Of a stretch of 10,522 nucleotides of DNA, positions 1 through 5,047 are shown in pieces. Where the stretch lies: the NCBI GenBank assembly GCA_012274205.1, contig JAAOZY010000202.1, forward strand, positions 1 to 10,522, given 5' to 3'. The DNA comes from Betaproteobacteria bacterium. Lineage in GTDB: Bacteria > Pseudomonadota > Gammaproteobacteria > Burkholderiales > SG8-39. Every line of letters starts with the position of its first letter. Positions within the stretch are counted from its first letter, which is position 1. The notes below the pieces were generated by a model that ran no database searches, had not been told where the DNA came from, and saw nothing but the letters and a program-made list of their open reading frames with translations. The position numbers and the translations under genes are program-made.

Positions 1-906
1 AACAGCAGCCAAAAACCAATTCATGTTGTTCTTTTCTATCCCACGCAAGACAGCGCCAGGTCCATCCCGATGGTGCCTTTCACGCCGACGGTCGCCATCA
101 ACGGCAAGCCGGATGCATTGGTCAAAGGCTTGATAGTGCTGAGTCATGGCACCGCCGGTGCGGAGCTAAACCACACCGTCCTTGCCGAGGCGCTGGCAAA
201 AAATGGCTATCTGGTAGCTGCCATTAAGCACCCGGGTGATAATTGGCAAGACCAGTCGCTGTTTAGCGTGGGGGGGGGCTATTACTTTAGCGAGCGTCCC
301 CGGCAGGCGTCACGGGTGATTGATGCGATTTTGAGTGATCCTGAATGGAAGCCGCGCATTTCCGTCGATGCTCATGGCCCGCGCGTCGGCGCGGTGGGTC
401 ACTCAGCCGGTGGCTACACGGTACTGGCGCTCGCCGGCGGCGTCCCTGACCTCACGCGCATCGTCGGTCATTGCAAAACGGACAGCGATGACCCCATTTT
501 CTGCTCGATGGGGCGGCGGGTTACGAATGGCGGGGCCGAAAAGGTATCGTTCGAAGGAATGCGCGATTCGCGCGTGCGCGCCGTGGCAGCACTGGCGCCA
601 ATGGGTGTGGTGTTCAGTGCACAGTCGCTTGCGGCAATCAGTATTCCGACGACCATCTATGCCGGCGACAAGGACACCTATCTGGTACCCCGTTACCACG
701 CCGAATGGGTGCGGCAGAACGCCGTCAAGGCAGACTACCACGCGATTCAAAACGCCGGCCATTACGCTTTCATGGACACTCCGAGCATGCCCATTCCATC
801 ACCGGATGGTGATGTTGGTGCCAACCCAGCGGGCTTTGACCGAGGCGCATTTCAGAAGCAGCTAGCGACCGAGCTGAATCAGTTTTTTGACCGCGCCCTC
901 CAGTAG
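1..906 (+). CDS. Alpha/beta hydrolase, predicted dienelactone hydrolase-like (5' truncated)
   Basis: The frame is open to the first base of the window, so the true start lies upstream. The first in-frame ATG (position 70) is unlikely to be the start, because the 23 codons before it read like the family's N-terminal strand (PIHVVLFYPTQ). A serine hydrolase fold is visible: an oxyanion-type LSHGTAG near visible residues 47-53, the nucleophile elbow GHSAGG with Ser135 (bases 403-405), an acid candidate at Asp223 or Asp225 (AGDKD), and catalytic His254 in NAGHYAF. Two cysteines lie close together in GHCKTDSDDPIFCS and could form a disulfide if the enzyme is exported; the signal peptide region is outside the window. 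Family members hydrolyse esters or lactones, and the substrate cannot be told here. A run of nine G (270-278) lies in the frame. Codon use is visibly less GC-rich than in genes after 1293, which may mean transfer. The fold is confident; the specific substrate is unknown. Confidence 0.85.
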   Translation, partial: NSSQKPIHVVLFYPTQDSARSIPMVPFTPTVAINGKPDALVKGLIVLSHGTAGAELNHTVLAEALAKNGYLVAAIKHPGDNWQDQSLFSVGGGYYFSERPRQASRVIDAILSDPEWKPRISVDAHGPRVGAVGHSAGGYTVLALAGGVPDLTRIVGHCKTDSDDPIFCSMGRRVTNGGAEKVSFEGMRDSRVRAVAALAPMGVVFSAQSLAAISIPTTIYAGDKDTYLVPRYHAEWVRQNAVKADYHAIQNAGHYAFMDTPSMPIPSPDGDVGANPAGFDRGAFQKQLATELNQFFDRALQ

Positions 907-1077
907 CGGTCTGCAATTCCCCGGAATAAGCTCAACCGTCGACCAAGAACTGAGCGTCCGCTTTTTGAGGGGGGGCTGACTGCACTGGGCTGTCGGAACG
1001 CCGGGTCATTCCGCATTTCGGTGCTTGATATTGCGTTAGACCTTTCCACCGGCAGCAGAAGCCAGGAGAAGATATTG

Positions 1078-1296
1078 ATGGTTCAGATTCTTTCTCACAC
1101 ACCCATCTGGGTTTTCGCACTGTTCTTCGTGCATTTCTCCGGGACCGGCGCGGAATGCTGGCTGAACTTGCAGAAGCTGTGCGAACTTCGCTTGGCGGAG
1201 GCGCAGGCAGGCGCGAAGATCCGCCGGCTGCCGACGCTCGATGCGCGCGGAAAATCGGATGGCCGGCAAGGCCGTCGTGCGTGCGAACTGAAATGA
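1078..1296 (+). pseudogene. Broken DUF6622-like small membrane protein, fused by rearrangement
   Basis: A good ribosome site (AGGAG, 1064-1068) precedes ATG 1078. The first 17 or so residues (MVQILSHTPIWVFALFF) resemble, from memory, the N-terminus of DUF6622-type inner-membrane proteins, which open with a short QIL-HTP motif and a first membrane helix. After about base 1131 the likeness stops, hydrophobicity is lost and base composition shifts to the GC-rich style of the following genes. The reading frame continues by chance for about 50 residues to TGA 1294-1296. I interpret this as the 5' end of a membrane-protein gene joined to unrelated DNA upstream of the AAA+ ATPase gene. The stop overlaps the next ATG by four bases (ATGA), so translation of this remnant could feed ribosomes to the ATPase gene. 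The 171 bases between the hydrolase stop and this ORF hold no clear terminator or gene. It could instead be an intact 72-residue orphan gene. Confidence 0.45.
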
Positions 1297-2117
1297 ACGG
1301 CCTGCACGACGCCCGGCGGCTGGACGCCGACCTCGACCGCATCGAAACCGAGCCCTACTACGAGCCGGTGGGCGGGGAGGTGGCGCTGTTCGAAGCCGCC
1401 TGGGCGAGCCGGGTGCCGGTGCTGCTGAAAGGGCCCACCGGCTGCGGCAAGACGCGCTTCGTCGAGCACATGGCCTGGCGCCTGGCGCGGCCGCTGGTGA
1501 CCGTCTCCTGCCACGATGACCTCACCGCCTCCGACCTGGTCGGGCGCTACCTGATCGTGGACAGTGAAACCGTGTGGGTGGACGGACCGCTTGCGCGCGC
1601 CGTGCGCTCGGGCAGCATCTGTTACCTGGACGAGATCGTGGAAGCGCGCAAGGACACCACCGTGGTGATCCATCCGCTCGCCGACAACCGCCGCATCCTG
1701 CCCATGGACAAGCGCGGCGAGCTGCTGCGCGCGCCGGCGGAGTTCATGCTGGTGCTGTCCTACAATCCGGGCTACCAGAGTGTGCTCAAGGAGTTGAAGC
1801 ATTCGACGCGCCAGCGCTTCGTCGCGATCGAATTCGACTACCCGCGCGCGGACCTGGAGGCGCGCATCGTCGTCACCGAGACCGGCATCGACGCGGCCAC
1901 CGCCGAGCGCCTGGTGAAGTTCGCCGCGATGACGCGCAACCTGAAAGGCAGCGGGCTGGACGAAGGCGCGAGCACGCGCCTGCTGGTGCATGCGGCGCAG
2001 CTGATGCAGCGCGGCGTGGCGCCGCGCGCGGCCTGCGCGGCGGCGATCTCGCTAGCGCTTAGCGACGATCCCGAAATGCTCGCCGCGATCGATGAGCTAG
2101 CCTCCGCAGTGTTCTAG
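1293..2117 (+). CDS. MoxR-class AAA+ ATPase, CbbQ/NirQ/NorQ family
   Basis: Members form AAA+ rings that use ATP to activate a metalloenzyme or Rubisco together with a VWA-domain partner: CbbQ with CbbO for Rubisco, NorQ with NorD for nitric oxide reductase. Visible here are the family signature PYYEPVG near the N-terminus, Walker A GPTGCGKT (residues 47-54, Lys53), Walker B CYLDE (110-114, Asp113/Glu114) followed by VEARKDTTVVIHPL, and the sensor region SYNPGYQ. The ATG at 1293 gives 274 residues, the usual family length. An in-frame ATG at 1155 would add 46 residues without family character and has no usable ribosome site. No strong ribosome site precedes 1293 either, but it overlaps the preceding stop as ATGA, which suggests coupling. 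The HDDL and LRAPAEFML segments lean towards NorQ, other parts towards CbbQ, so I leave the symbol open. Its partner follows after 37 bases. No norCB, cbbLS or other client gene is visible. Confidence 0.9.
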   Translation: MNGLHDARRLDADLDRIETEPYYEPVGGEVALFEAAWASRVPVLLKGPTGCGKTRFVEHMAWRLARPLVTVSCHDDLTASDLVGRYLIVDSETVWVDGPLARAVRSGSICYLDEIVEARKDTTVVIHPLADNRRILPMDKRGELLRAPAEFMLVLSYNPGYQSVLKELKHSTRQRFVAIEFDYPRADLEARIVVTETGIDAATAERLVKFAAMTRNLKGSGLDEGASTRLLVHAAQLMQRGVAPRAACAAAISLALSDDPEMLAAIDELASAVF

Positions 2118-2154
2118 AAGCGCGCCGCGATCGCTGCATGCTTAGGCGCTCACG

Positions 2155-4242
2155 TTGACCAAACTCACGCCGCTGTCCCAACTGGAGCTCGAGGAAAAGC
2201 TCGACGACGTCCTCTGCGCGGCGCTGTCTTCGCGGCGCAGTGCTGCGGCGGTGGCCGCGGGGGTCGCGCCGCTGTCGCGCGCGCAGCAGGAATTCGTGCT
2301 CGCCTGGGCCGAGGTCGCTGCGCAGAACGCGGCTGAACTGGGTTACCAGTTCACCGCGCAGGCGCCGCAGGCCCTGGCGCTGTTCGGCCAGTCCGGAACG
2401 GAGAAATGGCTGCTGCGCGCGCTGGACGCCTACGACAAGGAGGGCTTGTACCCGGCCTGCGCCGCGCTGAAAGACCTGGCCGGCTTCAAACGTGCGAGCG
2501 ACGCCGCGGGGGAGGGTGTCGCGCTCACCGAGGTGACGCGCGTGCTCGAACTGTTTCTGCTCGGCCTCGCCGGGCGCCGGCTGTCGCTCGAGGCGGCGGA
2601 TGACACCTGGACCGACACGGAAACCATTTTCCTGCCCGAGCGCATCGCGCGCTACCCGGTGCGCGCGCAGAACTTCAATTTGTACAAGGCGATCGCCGTG
2701 CACCATTGGGCGCAGTCGCGTTATGGCAGCTTCAATCTCGATCTCGCGCCCGTACTTGCGGGGTACGCGCTGCCCGGGCGCGCGCTGGCGTGGCTCAATC
2801 TTCTCGAGGCGATCCGGCTGGAGAGCCAGGCTGGACGGGCCTTTCCGGGCCTTGCCGTGTTGCTCTCCGGGCTCCGTCCGGCGCATTCGCCGATGCTCGC
2901 CGCGTCTTGCGCGCGCCTGTCGCGCGCCGACGCTTCGGTCGCGGACAGCGTCCTGCTGCTGCGCGAGCACTACGCCCTTGCGCTGCCCGAGCCCTTCCCC
3001 TATATGGGCAGCCTGCATCCGGGGCGCGCGGCCGAGGTGCGCGGCGAGCGCATTGCGAGGGAGCGGCGCGCGCTGTATGCGGAACTCGAACAGTTGCGCC
3101 TGGCCGCGCAGGCGGAGCGGGGCGATTCCGCGGCGGGCGACCCCGAACTGGATGTGGAAGCGTCCTTCGAAACCCTGGAGTTCGAGCTGCAGATCGACGG
3201 CGAGGCGGTTGCGCCGCCCGAGGAGGTCGCAAAGCTGATGCGGTCGATCATCCAGGATTTCGGCGAGATCCCGGAGGAATATCTGCTCGCTTCCGGCCCC
3301 GGCGCCTACGCGGCCGCCGACGCGGCCGAAACCCATGGCGCGGGAGATCTCGCCGAATCGAGCGCCGCGGGCGGCAGGCTGTATGACGAATGGGATTTCC
3401 GCCGGCGCGACTATCGCAAGGGCTGGTGCGTGCTGTTCGAGTCCGACGTAGTGCCGGGCGACGCGCGCTTCGTCGCCGGAGTGCGCGCGCGCTACGCCGG
3501 GCAGATCGCGCAGCTGCGCCGCCGCTTCGAGGCGCTGCGCGGCGAGGACAGGCTCGCGCGGCGCCAACACGAGGGCGAGGACATCGACTTCGACGCCGCG
3601 GTGGAGGCTTACGCCGACCGCGCAAGCGGCGTCGAGCCCTCGGAGCGCCTGTTCGTGCAGCGCCGGCGCAGCGAGCGCAACATCGCCGCCATGTTCATGG
3701 TCGACATGAGCGGTTCGACCAAGGGCTGGATCAACGCCTGCGAACGCGAGGCGCTGGTGCTCCTGTGCGAGGCGCTCGAGGCGCTGGGCGACCGCTACGC
3801 CATCTACGGTTTCTCCGGCTGGACGCGCAAGCGCTGCGACATTTATCGCATCAAGACTTTCGACGAGCCCTACGGTGATGCGGTGCGCGCCCGCATTGCC
3901 GGCGTCGAGCCGCGCGACTACACGCGCATGGGCGTGGCGATCCGGCATCTCACAGGCATCCTCAACGCAGTCGAGGCGAAGACACGCATCCTGTTCACGC
4001 TGTCCGACGGCAAACCCGACGATTTCCACGACGGCTACCGCGGCGACTACGGCATCGAAGACACGCGCCAGGCGCTGATCGAGGCGCGCCGCTCGGGCAT
4101 CCATCCGTTCTGCGTGACCATCGACGAGGAGGCGCGCGATTACCTGCCGCACATGTACGGCCCGGCGAGCTGGGTGCTGATCGACGACGCCGGCCAGCTG
4201 CCCCTGAAGACCGCGGACGTGTACCGGCGCCTGACGAGCTGA
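2155..4242 (+). CDS. VWA-domain activator protein, CbbO/NorD family
   Basis: This is the partner of the AAA+ ATPase just upstream. In characterised CbbQO and NorQD systems the VWA protein docks the ATPase ring onto its client. The 695-residue product has a helical N-terminal half, a charged middle, and a C-terminal VWA domain (about residues 510-690). The metal-binding MIDAS site is complete: DMSGS (Asp517, Ser519, Ser521), Thr590 in YTRMG, and Asp618 in LSDGKPDD. The segment YDEWDFRRRDYRKGWC before the VWA domain is a typical CbbO/NorD feature. The start is TTG 2155: an in-frame TAG at 2143-2145 blocks extension, AGG at 2144-2146 is suitably placed, and no nearby ATG exists in frame. Length is between typical NorD and longer CbbO proteins, so the client cannot be assigned by size. 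Very strong GC bias creates long antisense frames across the gene, which I treat as artefacts. The family is confident, the client unknown. Confidence 0.88.
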   Translation: MTKLTPLSQLELEEKLDDVLCAALSSRRSAAAVAAGVAPLSRAQQEFVLAWAEVAAQNAAELGYQFTAQAPQALALFGQSGTEKWLLRALDAYDKEGLYPACAALKDLAGFKRASDAAGEGVALTEVTRVLELFLLGLAGRRLSLEAADDTWTDTETIFLPERIARYPVRAQNFNLYKAIAVHHWAQSRYGSFNLDLAPVLAGYALPGRALAWLNLLEAIRLESQAGRAFPGLAVLLSGLRPAHSPMLAASCARLSRADASVADSVLLLREHYALALPEPFPYMGSLHPGRAAEVRGERIARERRALYAELEQLRLAAQAERGDSAAGDPELDVEASFETLEFELQIDGEAVAPPEEVAKLMRSIIQDFGEIPEEYLLASGPGAYAAADAAETHGAGDLAESSAAGGRLYDEWDFRRRDYRKGWCVLFESDVVPGDARFVAGVRARYAGQIAQLRRRFEALRGEDRLARRQHEGEDIDFDAAVEAYADRASGVEPSERLFVQRRRSERNIAAMFMVDMSGSTKGWINACEREALVLLCEALEALGDRYAIYGFSGWTRKRCDIYRIKTFDEPYGDAVRARIAGVEPRDYTRMGVAIRHLTGILNAVEAKTRILFTLSDGKPDDFHDGYRGDYGIEDTRQALIEARRSGIHPFCVTIDEEARDYLPHMYGPASWVLIDDAGQLPLKTADVYRRLTS

Positions 4243-4282
4243 GGCGGCGCCCGGGGCGGCGGGCAACACGCTGGCGGGAAAC

Positions 4283-4312
4283 TTGGGCCCCGGGCCCTGC
4301 CTGGATTACAAT
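4283..4312 (+). promoter_or_regulatory. Candidate sigma-70 promoter for thrH
   Basis: TTGGGC (4283-4288) and TACAAT (4307-4312) are separated by 18 bases in the gap between the VWA gene and thrH. The -10 hexamer differs from TATAAT at one base, and a TG lies four bases upstream. The predicted transcript start is near 4319, about 66 bases before the thrH start, so thrH and the genes after it would form a new transcription unit separate from the ATPase/VWA pair. This is motif inspection only. Confidence 0.45.
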
Positions 4313-4320
4313 TGAACCTG

Positions 4321-4336
4321 CGGGAGCCTTCTCCCG
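4321..4336 (+). other. Short perfect hairpin at the predicted 5' end of the thrH transcript
   Basis: CGGGAG (4321-4326) and CTCCCG (4331-4336) form a six-base-pair stem with a CCTT loop. It begins within a few bases of the predicted transcript start. No U-run follows, so it is not an intrinsic terminator for the upstream gene. A 5'-terminal stem of this sort can shield an mRNA from 5'-dependent decay; that role is inferred. Confidence 0.4.
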
Positions 4337-4385
4337 ATCCGCGCCATCCTGCCTACTCTGACCATCACACTTCCTGGAGCCTCCG

Positions 4386-4991
4386 TTGCAGATCGTCTGT
4401 CTTGATTTGGAAGGCGTGCTGATACCCGAGATCTGGATCGAATTCTCCGCGCGCACCGGCATCCCGGAACTGGCGCGAACGACGCGCGACGAGCCGGACT
4501 ACGGCAAGCTCATGCGCGGGCGCATCGAGATACTCGCAGCGCGCGGGCTCGGCCTGCCGGACATCCAGAAGGTGATTGCCGGCATGGCGCCGCTCGCGGG
4601 TGCGCGCGCGTTCCTCGACTGGCTGCGCGGCGAATACCAGGTGGTGATCCTGTCCGACACCTATTACCAGTTCGCGGCGCCGCTGATGCGCGCGCTCGGC
4701 CATCCGACGCTGTTTTGCCACGAACTCGTGGTCGAGCCGGGCGGGCGCGTGCGCGACTACCGGCTGCGCATGAAAGATCAGAAGCGCGCGTCGGTGAAGG
4801 CATTCAAGGAACTCAATTTTCATACCGTTGCGGCGGGTGATTCCTATAACGACACCAGCATGCTGGCTGAAGCGCATGCGGGCATTCTGTTTTGTCCGCC
4901 TGACAAGGTGGCGGCGGAATTTCCGCAGTTTCCGGTGACGCGCGACTACGACGAGCTGCGCCGGGCCATCGTGGCTGCGAGCAAGGCCTGA
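4386..4991 (+). CDS. thrH: Bifunctional phosphoserine phosphatase/homoserine phosphotransferase ThrH
   Basis: ThrH is a HAD-superfamily cytoplasmic enzyme that dephosphorylates phosphoserine and can transfer the phosphate to homoserine, linking serine and threonine synthesis. The 201-residue length and sequence match the Pseudomonas ThrH type closely. HAD motifs are visible: nucleophile motif CLDLEGV with Asp7 and Glu9 (the DxE form), motif II ILSDT with Ser90, a Lys in RMKDQK (130-133), and the metal-binding motif GDSYNDT (151-157, Asp152 and Asp156). EFPQFP near the C-terminus is also characteristic. The start is TTG 4386, which puts the first strand (MQIVCLDLEG) at the position seen in ThrH and has GGAG (4376-4379) six bases upstream. 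A promoter candidate and hairpin lie just before it. The Pat-like gene begins 56 bases downstream. Having thrH may mean the genome relies on it in place of serB or thrB, which the window cannot show. Confidence 0.93.
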   Translation: MQIVCLDLEGVLIPEIWIEFSARTGIPELARTTRDEPDYGKLMRGRIEILAARGLGLPDIQKVIAGMAPLAGARAFLDWLRGEYQVVILSDTYYQFAAPLMRALGHPTLFCHELVVEPGGRVRDYRLRMKDQKRASVKAFKELNFHTVAAGDSYNDTSMLAEAHAGILFCPPDKVAAEFPQFPVTRDYDELRRAIVAASKA

Positions 4992-4994
4992 AAC

Positions 4995-5028
4995 AAAGGA
5001 GGCGCTTTACCCCGCGCCAGGGCGCGGG
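4995..5028 (+). other. Perfect Shine-Dalgarno without a start, followed by a hairpin
   Basis: AAAGGAGG (4995-5002) lies three bases after the thrH stop, with no ATG, GTG or TTG at a usable distance. A seven-base-pair stem follows: CCCGCGC (5011-5017), loop CAGG, GCGCGGG (5022-5028). The next gene has its own ribosome site (AGGAG, 5037-5041) six bases before GTG 5048. No U-run follows the stem, so it is not a terminator. The AAAGGAGG could be a ribosome standby site or chance. Confidence 0.4.
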
Positions 5029-5047
5029 CATTGACCAGGAGCGCAAA

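Noticed and set aside
965..975. Shared string TTTGAGGGGGGG at about 965-975 and 9570-9581
   Set aside because: Both copies are intergenic and the likeness is mostly a G run, with no wider alignment. It is probably chance and not a repeat element or a full G-quadruplex motif.
1155..1292. Longer N-terminus for the AAA+ ATPase from ATG 1155
   Set aside because: The extra 46 residues lack family character, exceed the usual length, overlap the suspected rearrangement junction and have no ribosome site.
2059..4269. An open frame of 736 codons on the - strand
   Set aside because: It mirrors the VWA-domain gene, which has a complete MIDAS site, and shows the same low-complexity antisense composition.
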